A DNA stretch of 11,255 nt from Pseudomonadota bacterium (GCA_023450535.1 JAEXGX010000242.1:1-11255); one strand, 5' to 3'. Counted from the stretch's first letter, positions 1-6,849 are shown. Numbers and translations: made by a program. The notes: generated by a model not told the origin, from the letters alone.

Positions 1-77
1 TTTATTTGAGATATTGAAAAAAACTGCCAACACCGCCGGCTTGCATGTGAAACAATTTTGTACATCTGGAGGGAACT

Positions 78-2852
78 ATGTCCCAGGTAGGTCAGGTCGG
101 CAATGGAGGCATCCCGCAACAACAGCAAGTGCAACAGACGGCACCCCGCCCAGGGGTAGGTGCTCCCGCTGAATTGCAGGGCGCACGCCCGTCGCGGGGC
201 GCGTTAATCGGGCGTATTTTCGCCGGTATTTTTACGCTGGGATTGAGTGAAGGCATCCGTGCCCTTGTGAATCATGTCCGCGCCGGGGACGCTCCGGCGC
301 CACGCGTCGCGGTTGAAAACCTTCCTCCTGCTCCCCCCCGGGCGGATATTTTTAATAATGATCTGGTGGCTAAGCTGAAAAAAAATGAGCTGCCGCCCGC
401 TCATCAGGCGGCAGTGCATGAGGCTCTTGGCGAGTTGCGCACCCGCTTCGGCGCGGACGTGATCCCGGAAGGTGTCATGTTGGGGAATTGGCCCGGAGGC
501 CGGTCCTTGATGTTTAACATCGCGGGAATGGTGCGTAACGCGACGGAAGAGGTTTCTCCCCAGGCTCTGCGTGCCATGATCGAAGAACAGGGCATGCCAT
601 TGATGGCCGCCCTTGTTCTGGAGCGCCGCATCGGCGCGTATTGTGAGGAAATCGGCTTTGCTGGCGCAGTGCCGAACCTCCTCCGAGACAATTTGCTGAC
701 GGAAAATCCCGAGCTTGCTGCCAACTTGAAGGCATGTACGAATCATACCTCTGCCAACGAGGTAGTGGAACCCGCCATGCCCGTCATCAAAAAATATGTT
801 CAGTTGCGCCATGATGTGAGCACGGCCGCAGCTCAGGCAAAAGATTCTGCCGTTGCCGAACTGGCCCGGGCCACAGGGCTGAGTGAGGCCGTTGTCCGTC
901 AGAGAACCAATTGGACCAAGCTGGAAAATTCTTTTGCATATCTTGGCTCTGATATTTTTAAGGGAGAAAAGCCGCTTCAAGGAGACGAACTCAATGCCGC
1001 TTTCAAACAAGTTGCGGACAAATTCGTGCAGCAGAAGGCGGAACTTTTCAATTCGGTGGACGGGCTTGGGCTGTCCGCAAGGCTTGCCGATTCCTGGAAG
1101 GCGGACGTACTTAAGACGGACACGCTGAGTAAGGGGGACATGTTCAAAGTGTTCCATGCCGCAGGTTCCAGGATTGATGCGTCCTCCCTGTTTACAGCCC
1201 TGAACGCCCCCGCCGGAGAGTTCACGGATGAGGAAATATTCGGCTTGATCGAAAGCCAGGCCATGAAAATTTATGACAGTCTGACCTCCTCTTATAGTGC
1301 CGCAGAGTGGGCAGATCTCGGTGCGGACGGGCAGAGCCTCGCCCAGTTTTATGCGGCGCAGGCCATGCTTGATGCGGTGCCAGGCTTGAGAGAGGCGTTG
1401 GCGGCCCGTCCCGGGCTGGTCGAGAGATTCATGGATCGGGCTTCCGGCCAGCTCTTGCAGGGACTGGAGGGAAGTACCAGCAGTAACCCAGCCGTGCAAG
1501 CTCAGAGTATGGTTCAACGTATGAGTTCAGTCATCGGAAAACTGATACTGCTTGATTTGCCCGCCCCGACCACTGAACACAATAACGCCCTTGCTGCTTC
1601 ACTGGGCAAGGCGGAGATGTCGCTTCCCCATTTGCGGGCTCTGGAACACGCTATTGCTGACATGCGGACGCGGTTCGGAGCGGATTGCCTGCCTGCAGGG
1701 GATAGCGCAGAGGCTCTGCGCGGCTGGGATGCCGGAAAGCGCGAAAGTGTTTCTTCTCTGCTGACCAAGGCCGTGCGCACCTTCGCAACGCCCGTCACTT
1801 CCGGAGATATAACCGCGCTGTTTAACGCCACCGCCCGTAACGCCGCCACCCACGGAGCCTTTCGCGGACTGCTGAACGAAATGGCGCAAGGCCTGGGGCT
1901 TAATCTTGGGCCGGATGAACTTTCTCAGGCGGCGTTTGCGTTGCGGCAACGCCATCCTGAGCTTACGGATGCCATCGAGGGAGCGGAAAACCGCGCCGCT
2001 CTGGCGGAACTGTTGCGTAACCTTCCTGACGCCCCTGCTCTACTGCGAATTGAACATGATATAAAAGCGGCGTGGGACCAGGGCATAGCAGGCATAATCA
2101 GCTCCATAAGCCGGGCGACCGGCTTGCCTGAAGCCGAAGTGGAGCAGCTTCTTGATTTACGGGAAGTCGACCAGGGCGGAAAATTCGGCTATTTGCGTCA
2201 GGATCTCCGTAAGCGCGGCAGTGACATGGCCAAAAGTCCGGATGGGAGCATTCCGACGGATGAGATTCGGGCGGGGTACCAGCGCATTGTAGATAATTTT
2301 CTCGCAGGCAAGGAAGGGCTTTGGGCTTCGGTAGCGGGATTAGGTCTCTCGCCGGAGCTTACGGCAAGCTGGCGGAATGAGGTTTTGACCAACTCCACTC
2401 TGAAAAAGGCCGGATTTTTGCAATCCTGCTCGACCATTGCGGAGGGCATGGGCGCCTCGGCCCTGCGCACTGGCCTTGGCGAGTCCAACCTTGGCAATAT
2501 TGAACTTTTTGGCCTGTTCCAGACTATTGGTGCGCAACTTGACGAAAGAGCCCACGCGGTCTTTTCCGCAGAGGAATTTCGCGACATGGGGTCTGACGAG
2601 CTTTCGGCCATCAACCGTTTTGCGCGGGAAGCCTTCCTGGATCGCAATCACGACCTTCAGGAATCCATGCGCGCACAACCAGATCGTATGCGTGCCCTGT
2701 TTGCCGAGGGCGAGGAGCGGTTGGCACAGATCCAGACGCGCATGGGCCGCGTTTCGCATGAGTCGCCGGAAATGGCCGCGCTTCAGGCGGAATACGCTTC
2801 AGTCTCTTCGGCTATGAGCATCATTTCCACTGTGGTGAGGATGGAAGAATAA
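78..2852 (+). CDS. Candidate type III secretion effector with two tandem modules, 924 aa
   Basis: I do not recognise this protein as a named family. The start is supported by GGAGGG at 68-73, four bases before the ATG. Residues 1-40 are rich in Gln, Pro and Gly and likely disordered, as in type III substrates. Residues 41-70 form a hydrophobic/amphipathic stretch (GALIGRIFAGIFTLGLSEGI), possibly a chaperone-binding or membrane-active segment. The rest reads as almost entirely helical and contains two diverged copies of one module (about 96-462 and 505-886). Both copies keep an RTRFGAD motif (121-127 and 530-536), an 'RATGLxEAxV' helix, a 'GLGLS' turn and an 'FL/MLD' segment near the end. There is no Sec signal peptide and no catalytic motif I can name. 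The next gene downstream resembles a CesT-type secretion chaperone, which is the main reason for the effector call. The alternative is a large cytoplasmic or structural protein of unknown role. The reading frame is certain; the function is inferred. Confidence 0.72.
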   Translation: MSQVGQVGNGGIPQQQQVQQTAPRPGVGAPAELQGARPSRGALIGRIFAGIFTLGLSEGIRALVNHVRAGDAPAPRVAVENLPPAPPRADIFNNDLVAKLKKNELPPAHQAAVHEALGELRTRFGADVIPEGVMLGNWPGGRSLMFNIAGMVRNATEEVSPQALRAMIEEQGMPLMAALVLERRIGAYCEEIGFAGAVPNLLRDNLLTENPELAANLKACTNHTSANEVVEPAMPVIKKYVQLRHDVSTAAAQAKDSAVAELARATGLSEAVVRQRTNWTKLENSFAYLGSDIFKGEKPLQGDELNAAFKQVADKFVQQKAELFNSVDGLGLSARLADSWKADVLKTDTLSKGDMFKVFHAAGSRIDASSLFTALNAPAGEFTDEEIFGLIESQAMKIYDSLTSSYSAAEWADLGADGQSLAQFYAAQAMLDAVPGLREALAARPGLVERFMDRASGQLLQGLEGSTSSNPAVQAQSMVQRMSSVIGKLILLDLPAPTTEHNNALAASLGKAEMSLPHLRALEHAIADMRTRFGADCLPAGDSAEALRGWDAGKRESVSSLLTKAVRTFATPVTSGDITALFNATARNAATHGAFRGLLNEMAQGLGLNLGPDELSQAAFALRQRHPELTDAIEGAENRAALAELLRNLPDAPALLRIEHDIKAAWDQGIAGIISSISRATGLPEAEVEQLLDLREVDQGGKFGYLRQDLRKRGSDMAKSPDGSIPTDEIRAGYQRIVDNFLAGKEGLWASVAGLGLSPELTASWRNEVLTNSTLKKAGFLQSCSTIAEGMGASALRTGLGESNLGNIELFGLFQTIGAQLDERAHAVFSAEEFRDMGSDELSAINRFAREAFLDRNHDLQESMRAQPDRMRALFAEGEERLAQIQTRMGRVSHESPEMAALQAEYASVSSAMSIISTVVRMEE
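363..1463 (+). repeat. Internal protein module, copy A (residues 96-462)
   Basis: First copy of the duplicated module in the large protein. Landmarks are RTRFGAD at residues 121-127, a stretch containing ARATGLSEAVV, GLGLS at 329-333, LADSWKADVLKTDTL just after it, and AAEWADLGADG followed by QAMLD towards the end. The same landmarks appear in the same order in copy B, at an offset that grows from 409 to about 425 residues. Copy B has therefore gained roughly 16 residues in the middle. The similarity is at protein level only; the DNA has diverged strongly, so the duplication is old. Confidence 0.75.
1590..2735 (+). repeat. Internal protein module, copy B (residues 505-886)
   Basis: Second copy of the module. 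RTRFGAD recurs at 530-536, SRATGLPEAEV matches ARATGLSEAVV, GLGLS recurs at 754-758, LTASWRNEVLTNSTL matches LADSWKADVLKTDTL, and SAEEFRDMGSDELS matches SAAEWADLGADGQS. The link between copies (about residues 463-504) and the C-terminal tail (887-924) do not match each other. Confidence 0.75.
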
Positions 2853-2890
2853 GCTGTGTTTGCGGTTGCGAAGGCTTTTGCCCTATGACG

Positions 2891-2942
2891 CAAGGCACTT
2901 TAATTTTGGCCTTGTCAGTTTATTTTCCCCCTGTGGAGGGGA
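2891..2942 (+). promoter_or_regulatory. Two small hairpins between effector and chaperone genes
   Basis: The 114-base gap between the two genes holds two inverted repeats. CAAGGC (2891-2896) pairs with GCCTTG (2909-2914) over a 12-base loop and is followed by a T-rich stretch. TCCCC (2926-2930) pairs with GGGGA (2938-2942) just upstream of the chaperone ribosome binding site (AGGAG, 2957-2961). The first resembles a weak intrinsic terminator or attenuator. Either could set the ratio of the two products or shield mRNA ends. The pairing is visible; the function is a guess. Confidence 0.3.
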
Positions 2943-2966
2943 TGCAAAATCATAAAAGGAGTTCTG

Positions 2967-3410
2967 ATGAACGCACAAGAACTTGTCGCCGAACTTGGTG
3001 TGAAACTGGGCATCTCATTGGAGTTGAGTGAAACCGGAACCTGCCGTGTCCACTTTGATGACGATGATGTGGATTTTGAACAGGCTGGGAACGCGTTGTA
3101 CATCATGGCGGATATCGCTTCCGCAGCGGGGCGGGAAGATATCTGCGGGCGGCTGCTTGCGGCGAACAATCTCGGCGCGGAAAGCGGCGGCGCGTGCATC
3201 GGGCTGGACGTTGGGCGGAATACCTTTACCATGCATACGGTTTTTCGTGGCGGCGCGAATTATGAGGATTTCGAGGCGGAGCTTACCCTGTTTATCAAAG
3301 CCCTGCGTTATTGGAAGGAATGGATCGCGCTGTCGATCTCTTCTGCTCCGGCTGCTTCTGCGGCAGGAACGGACGATCCCTCTTTTGCTATGGGGATGCT
3401 CAGAATTTAA
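2967..3410 (+). CDS. CesT-family type III secretion chaperone, 147 aa
   Basis: A probable class I type III secretion chaperone. Such proteins are small acidic homodimers that bind the N-terminal region of one effector in the cytosol, keep it secretion-competent and deliver it to the export ATPase. The length (147 aa) and architecture fit: an N-terminal helix (MNAQELVAELGVKLGI), beta strands containing a very acidic turn (FDDDDVDFE, residues 30-38), then the family-like segment LLAANNLGAESGGACIGLD (63-81), and a C-terminal amphipathic helix (DFEAELTLFIKALRYWKEWI region). The last 25 residues are Ala/Ser-rich and look like a flexible tail. AGGAG at 2957-2961, five bases before the ATG, supports the start. 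It lies 114 bases downstream of the large protein on the same strand and ends at a strong terminator, the usual effector-chaperone arrangement. The family call is fairly secure; the partner is inferred from position. Confidence 0.8.
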   Translation: MNAQELVAELGVKLGISLELSETGTCRVHFDDDDVDFEQAGNALYIMADIASAAGREDICGRLLAANNLGAESGGACIGLDVGRNTFTMHTVFRGGANYEDFEAELTLFIKALRYWKEWIALSISSAPAASAAGTDDPSFAMGMLRI

Positions 3411-3424
3411 CCTGTTTGTTGCAT

Positions 3425-3471
3425 AAAAAAGTCCGGCTCCCTTGAACATGCAAGGAATGCCGGGCTTTTTT
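3425..3471. terminator. Strong bidirectional intrinsic terminator
   Basis: AAAAAAG (3425-3431) pairs with CTTTTTT (3465-3471). Inside it CCGGC (3433-3437) pairs with GCCGG (3459-3463), with one G-T pair between. CCTTG (3440-3444) then pairs with CAAGG (3451-3455) over a six-base loop. Having an A-run on one side and a T-run on the other lets it stop transcription in both directions. It lies between two convergent genes, the chaperone (+) and the MFS transporter (-), and probably serves both. Confidence 0.9.
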
Positions 3472-3494
3472 GTATGTTGCACAGGAATAGATGA

Positions 3495-4697
3495 TTAGCC
3501 GCGCTTCGTGCTTCGGCCCAGAACAATCCATCCTGTCAGGCAGACCAGTCCGGAGAACAGGCTGATCGCCGCAGTGGAGCTGATGGGGTTGGTCCACAAT
3601 CCGCTGGCCAACATGGCGAAACTGCCGCAAAATACCGCTGCACTGCCGATGAGCGAGGCCACGGTGCCGGTATCGCTGTCAAGCTGGGTCATGAGGATAA
3701 TGGTTGAGGGCGGCCGAATTGCGGTGGAACAGAAGGTAACGGGCAGCATCAGCGCCGCGAACCAATACGGCCCGGCGTGTCCGAACACGAGCAGCAGGGC
3801 GGAACTCGCCGCGACCACAGCAAAGCAGGTGGTAATCAGGCCGTTCTGCGGCAATTCACGCAATACCCGGGGGTAGAGCGTGGGGCCGAGTACGGAAGCC
3901 AGTGCGTTGGCGCAGAAGAAGACACTGTACAATTGGGGGCTGACGCCGAAGTTCTGCTGGTACACATAAGCCGATGTGGCCAGAAAGACCATGATTGGCA
4001 TGCTGGCGATGGAGAAGATGACAAGCAGGGCGGAAAATCGGCCGTGCCCCAAGACAAAGGCGATACGCCCCAGCGATTTCAGGGCCGGGCCTTCGGTGGG
4101 GCGTTCCAGTGATTCGCGCAGGGGCAGCAGACCCAGCCAGGCGAGCGCTCCGCAGACGACGAAAGCCCAGAAAATGCCGCGCCAGGAAGTAAAGGCCAGC
4201 AGAAAACCGCCCAGTACCGGGGCAATCATGGGGGCAATCAGCATCATGGTCTGGATGGTGGTGAGCACGTTTTCCATGGTGCGGCCCTTGAACACGTCCT
4301 TGGTAATGGCCATGGCCACGGCGCTGACCGCGCCACTGCCGACGGCCTGGATAACGCGTCCGGCGATGAGCATCCAGATATTGGTGGAAAGCGCGCATAG
4401 CACACTTGATGCGAGGTACAGCGTCAACCCGGCCAGAATGACGGGGCGTCGGCCGTATTTGTCGCTGAGCGGTCCCCAGACCAGCATGGACAAGGCGAAA
4501 AAGAACATGAAGCCCATGAGCGTAAGGTTGGTGAGACCCGGCGTGGCTTGAAAATACTCGGCCATGATGGGCAGGGCGGGGAGAAAGAGGTCTGTGGAAA
4601 GAGGAGTGAAGGCGCTAAGGAAGGCGAGATAGACAATAAGGGCCTTTCTGCCAAGGTTGTAAGCCGGGCAGGTGTCAAGAGTGCAGTCGGTATCCAT
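3495..4697 (-). CDS. Bcr/CflA-family MFS drug efflux transporter, 400 aa
   Basis: An inner-membrane proton-driven exporter of the major facilitator superfamily, drug:H+ antiporter type with 12 membrane helices. TM1 contains the family-like LSTDLFLPALP (residues 33-43, with an in-membrane Asp36). The cytoplasmic loop between TM2 and TM3 carries the MFS motif A, GPLSDKYGRRP (75-85). A motif C-like APMIAPVLGGFL follows in TM5. The length of 400 aa is normal for Bcr/CflA proteins, which export bicyclomycin, sulfonamides, chloramphenicol or cysteine in other species; the substrate here cannot be told. The start ATG has AAGGGA eight bases upstream (4706-4711 on the top strand). The gene has its own promoter at 4805-4833 and is cut off from cstA by a hairpin terminator. 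It converges on the chaperone gene. No sign of damage. Confidence 0.9.
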   Translation of the reverse strand: MDTDCTLDTCPAYNLGRKALIVYLAFLSAFTPLSTDLFLPALPIMAEYFQATPGLTNLTLMGFMFFFALSMLVWGPLSDKYGRRPVILAGLTLYLASSVLCALSTNIWMLIAGRVIQAVGSGAVSAVAMAITKDVFKGRTMENVLTTIQTMMLIAPMIAPVLGGFLLAFTSWRGIFWAFVVCGALAWLGLLPLRESLERPTEGPALKSLGRIAFVLGHGRFSALLVIFSIASMPIMVFLATSAYVYQQNFGVSPQLYSVFFCANALASVLGPTLYPRVLRELPQNGLITTCFAVVAASSALLLVFGHAGPYWFAALMLPVTFCSTAIRPPSTIILMTQLDSDTGTVASLIGSAAVFCGSFAMLASGLWTNPISSTAAISLFSGLVCLTGWIVLGRSTKRG

Positions 4698-4804
4698 GGG
4701 AAGTGTCCCTTCAGAGAGGCGCGGTGCGCCGAAATTCAGGTGGTCCGGGACGGGGGGACGCCCGCGCGGGGGACGCGGACGTGGGACAAAATTTGGTGGA
4801 ACTG

Positions 4805-4833
4805 TATATAGAATCGCTCGACAGACATGTCAA
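4805..4833 (-). promoter_or_regulatory. Sigma-70 promoter of the MFS transporter gene
   Basis: Read on the - strand, TTGACA (4828-4833) is a perfect -35 box, followed after exactly 17 bases by TATATA (4805-4810) as -10. The start of transcription would be near 4798, leaving a leader of about 100 bases. That leader is very GC-rich and contains CCCGCGCGGG (4761-4770) and a GGCGC-GGT-GCGCC hairpin (4718-4730) close to the ribosome binding site. Confidence 0.8.
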
Positions 4834-4853
4834 AGCGGGTGTGAAAAGAAAAG

Positions 4854-4878
4854 GTTACAAAAAATTACAGAGTGTAAC
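4854..4878. promoter_or_regulatory. Dyad upstream of MFS promoter, possible regulator site
   Basis: GTTACA (4854-4859) and TGTAAC (4873-4878) form a perfect inverted repeat with 13 bases between; an extra direct TTACA lies inside. Its position is roughly -56 to -80 relative to the predicted transcription start of the MFS gene, a typical place for an activator. The symmetry is plain; binding is a guess and no regulator gene lies nearby. Confidence 0.35.
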
Positions 4879-4883
4879 TTGTG

Positions 4884-4935
4884 CATTCGGAAACAAAGAG
4901 TCCGCCGTACACGGCGGACTCTTTGTTTCCGAATG
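4884..4935. terminator. Perfect 24-bp hairpin terminator after cstA
   Basis: Bases 4884-4907 are the exact reverse complement of 4912-4935, with only TACA as the loop. The core is a GC-rich GAGTCCGCCG stem flanked by AAACAAA and TTTGTTT, so it can act as an intrinsic terminator on either strand. It begins 14 bases after the cstA stop codon and lies upstream of the MFS promoter. Its expected job is to isolate the two transcription units. Confidence 0.85.
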
Positions 4936-4949
4936 GTGTTCAGATCGGG

Positions 4950-6392
4950 CTACACGTCGGTAGGAGCACCCTCGACGGGCTTGCGGCCCAGAGCAAGGAA
5001 CGCGGCGAGGCAGGCTACGGCGAAGATGACGCCGATGATTTCGGAGATGCCAATGCTCATGCCAAAGCCCATGTTGGGTTCATAGCAGATGTAGGTTGCG
5101 CTGGCGGCGGTAATGAATACGGCGGGCAGTGTGCAGATCCAGTGCAGCTTGTCCCGGCGGAACAGATAGGCGGCGGCAGCCCACAGCATGATGGCGGCCA
5201 GAGTCTGGTTTGACCAGCCAAAGTAACGCCAGATGATGTTGAAGTCGATCTGCGACAACGCGATGCCGATGATGAATACCGGAATGGCGATGGTCAGGCG
5301 CTTGACCGGAGTGAGCTGAGGTATGCGGATCATGTCCGCGATGGTCAGACGGGCTGCACGGAAGGCCGTATCGCCTGAGGTGATGGGCAGCACGATAACG
5401 CCAAGAATGGCGAGCAGGCCGCCGAAGGAACCCATAAGCGCGCGGGAAGATTCATAGACCACGTTGCTGGCGGTACCGGCATTGATGGAGGCGGCCAGAG
5501 CAGCGGGGTCCTGGTAGAAGGTCATGCCCACAGTGGCCCACACCAAGCCGATGAAACCTTCGGCAATCATTGCTCCGTAGAATACGGAACGGCCTTCCCG
5601 TTCGTTATCCACGCAACGGGCCATAAGCGGGGACTGCGTGGCATGGAAACCAGAAAGCGCGCCGCAGGCTATGGTAATGAACATCAGCGGCCACAACGGC
5701 AGGTGGGCAGGATGCTGGTTCACTCCCCATTCTGCCCAGTGGTAGAACTTGCCGGAATCGTCCACGAACAGCATCAGGGTGATGCCGAAGGCCATGATCA
5801 GCAGCAGCGCGCCGAAAATGGGGTAGATGCGGCCGATGAGTTTGTCGATGGGCACGATAGTGGCAACGAAATAGTAGAAGAAGATTACGCCCAGCCAAAC
5901 CTTGAAGTCCATCCATTCAGGGGTGAGCTTGGCCAGCAGGCCAGCGGGAGCGGTGGCAAACACCACGCCCACGAGGAGGAGCAGCAGCACGGCGAAAACG
6001 CGCATCACCCATTTGGCGATGTTGCCGAGGTTGTAGCCCACAATTTCAGGTACGTTGGCACCGTTGTAGCGCACGGACAGCATGCCAGAGAAGTAGTCAT
6101 GTACGGCTCCGGCGAAAATGGAGCCCAGCACGATCCACAGGAGAGCGGTGGGGCCGTAGAGTGCTCCCATGATGGGGCCGAACACCGGCCCGACGCCTGC
6201 TATGTTGAGCAATTGGATGAGCCACAGCTTCCATTTTGGCATGGCCACAAAGTCCACACCATCGGCGTGGGTCACAGCGGGGGTGGGGCGCTGGGGCTGA
6301 GGGCCGAAGACTTTTTCCACAAAGGCGCCGTAAATCAGATACCCCACGATGAGGCCTGCAGTCGCGATGATGAACCACATGAATCTTGGCAT
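4950..6392 (-). CDS. cstA: CstA-family carbon starvation/peptide transporter, 480 aa
   Basis: A polytopic inner-membrane transporter of the CstA/BtsT family, which takes up peptides or pyruvate in characterised members. Family-type segments are visible: MPKWKLWLIQLLNIAGVGPV followed by FGPIMGALYGP, the HDYFSGMLSVRYNGANVPEIVG loop, FHATQSPLMARC, and SGDTAFRAARLTIAD near the C-terminal third. The whole chain is hydrophobic, with more than ten likely membrane helices. It is about 480 aa, clearly shorter than E. coli CstA (about 700), and matches a short form I associate with anaerobes. A TTG seven codons upstream (6413) keeps the frame open, but the ATG at 6392 has GGGAGA (6399-6404) seven bases upstream and is preferred. 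It is monocistronic, with a promoter at 6446-6474 and a hairpin terminator downstream. The substrate is unknown. Confidence 0.9.
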   Translation of the reverse strand: MPRFMWFIIATAGLIVGYLIYGAFVEKVFGPQPQRPTPAVTHADGVDFVAMPKWKLWLIQLLNIAGVGPVFGPIMGALYGPTALLWIVLGSIFAGAVHDYFSGMLSVRYNGANVPEIVGYNLGNIAKWVMRVFAVLLLLLVGVVFATAPAGLLAKLTPEWMDFKVWLGVIFFYYFVATIVPIDKLIGRIYPIFGALLLIMAFGITLMLFVDDSGKFYHWAEWGVNQHPAHLPLWPLMFITIACGALSGFHATQSPLMARCVDNEREGRSVFYGAMIAEGFIGLVWATVGMTFYQDPAALAASINAGTASNVVYESSRALMGSFGGLLAILGVIVLPITSGDTAFRAARLTIADMIRIPQLTPVKRLTIAIPVFIIGIALSQIDFNIIWRYFGWSNQTLAAIMLWAAAAYLFRRDKLHWICTLPAVFITAASATYICYEPNMGFGMSIGISEIIGVIFAVACLAAFLALGRKPVEGAPTDV

Positions 6393-6445
6393 AGTTTCTC
6401 TCCCGTGAAACAATGTTTTTCCGACATGCGCCGGGGTTTTGCTAA

Positions 6446-6474
6446 ACGCTATTGAGAACCAATTTTGTTGTCAA
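6446..6474 (-). promoter_or_regulatory. cstA promoter with overlapping palindrome
   Basis: On the - strand TTGACA (6469-6474) is a perfect -35 box and, 17 bases on, TAGCGT (6446-6451) is a weak -10 that keeps the key A2 and T6. The bases from 6452 to 6474 form an inverted repeat, TTGAGAAC-N7-GTTGTCAA on the top strand (seven of eight pairs). It exactly covers the -35 box and the spacer, an expected place for a repressor operator. The weak -10 suggests that regulation matters. The promoter is likely; the operator is inference. Confidence 0.6.
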
Positions 6475-6511
6475 GGTATTTCATCTTTTATCTGTAAGAC
6501 GTGAAAAGGGT

Positions 6512-6536
6512 TACGGATAAAAAGCGCAGAGATGAG
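6512..6536 (+). repeat. 25-base dispersed intergenic motif, copy 1
   Basis: Begins TACGGATAAA and ends GCAGAGATGAG. It matches 9384-9408 in 23 of 25 positions on the same strand. Both copies are intergenic. This copy is about 40 bases upstream of the cstA -35 box. No function is known to me. Confidence 0.6.
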
Positions 6537-6681
6537 TCATGTTACCTGTGATTCTTAAAAGTTCTGTTAAAATTGGGTGTTGTAAAACTCAACCGCCGGA
6601 GGTTCGAGCGTGAGCGAGCTTGGAGGCCGACCAGGAAGGCGGCCCCGCACGGGCATCGAGAGCAGAGATGACGACCCCCCC

Positions 6682-6728
6682 CATTGCTTCCAGGGCGGCA
6701 TGGAGGAGGGGGAGAAGCAGAAGCAATG
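6682..6728. repeat. Inverted repeat with nine-base stems
   Basis: CATTGCTTC at 6682-6690 is the exact reverse complement of GAAGCAATG at 6720-6728. The 29 bases between are purine-rich and preceded by a run of eight C (6674-6681). It could fold as a hairpin in either transcript. No T-run follows, so it does not look like an intrinsic terminator. Confidence 0.5.
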
Positions 6729-6806
6729 TTTCGCGGAGCGGAGCCGAGGGTAGCGCAGCTTCACGAGGCATAGAGCAACCAGCCGTGGACAGGAGTTGCC
6801 TTTGGT

Positions 6807-6849
6807 CCGTGTGGAACACGGGCATTCTTGCGGCAACATGCGTTGCTGC
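6807..6849. other. Two adjacent small hairpins
   Basis: CCGTGT (6807-6812) pairs with ACACGG (6816-6821) over GGA. GCGGCAAC then pairs with GTTGCTGC around an ATGC loop (about 6830-6849, one G-T pair). Neither is followed by a T-run on either strand. They may be part of a structured RNA or mark the end of the acyltransferase transcript. Pairing is visible; function is unknown. Confidence 0.35.

Noticed and set aside
1..77. Promoter for the effector gene in the first 77 bases
   Set aside because: TTGAAA (14-19) and TTGCAT (41-46) were tried as -35 boxes, but no -10 box stands at 16-18 bases. The TTGCA was also tested as a sigma-54 -12 element but lacks the GG at -24. The true promoter may lie upstream of the window.
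204..1517. 437-codon open frame on the - strand inside the large protein gene
   Set aside because: It lies wholly opposite a frame with a good ribosome binding site and a coherent duplicated protein. Its translation is rich in Gly, His, Cys and Arg with no recognisable domain, typical of an antisense shadow in GC-rich DNA.
4703..5213. Several overlapping + strand frames of 86-137 codons across the MFS promoter and the end of cstA
   Set aside because: They run through the hairpin terminator and the antisense of cstA, with no domain and no consistent start signal.
5643..6455. 270-codon open frame on the + strand opposite cstA
   Set aside because: The translation is dominated by His, Gly, Glu and Asp runs with no domain, and it mirrors the strongly conserved CstA frame.
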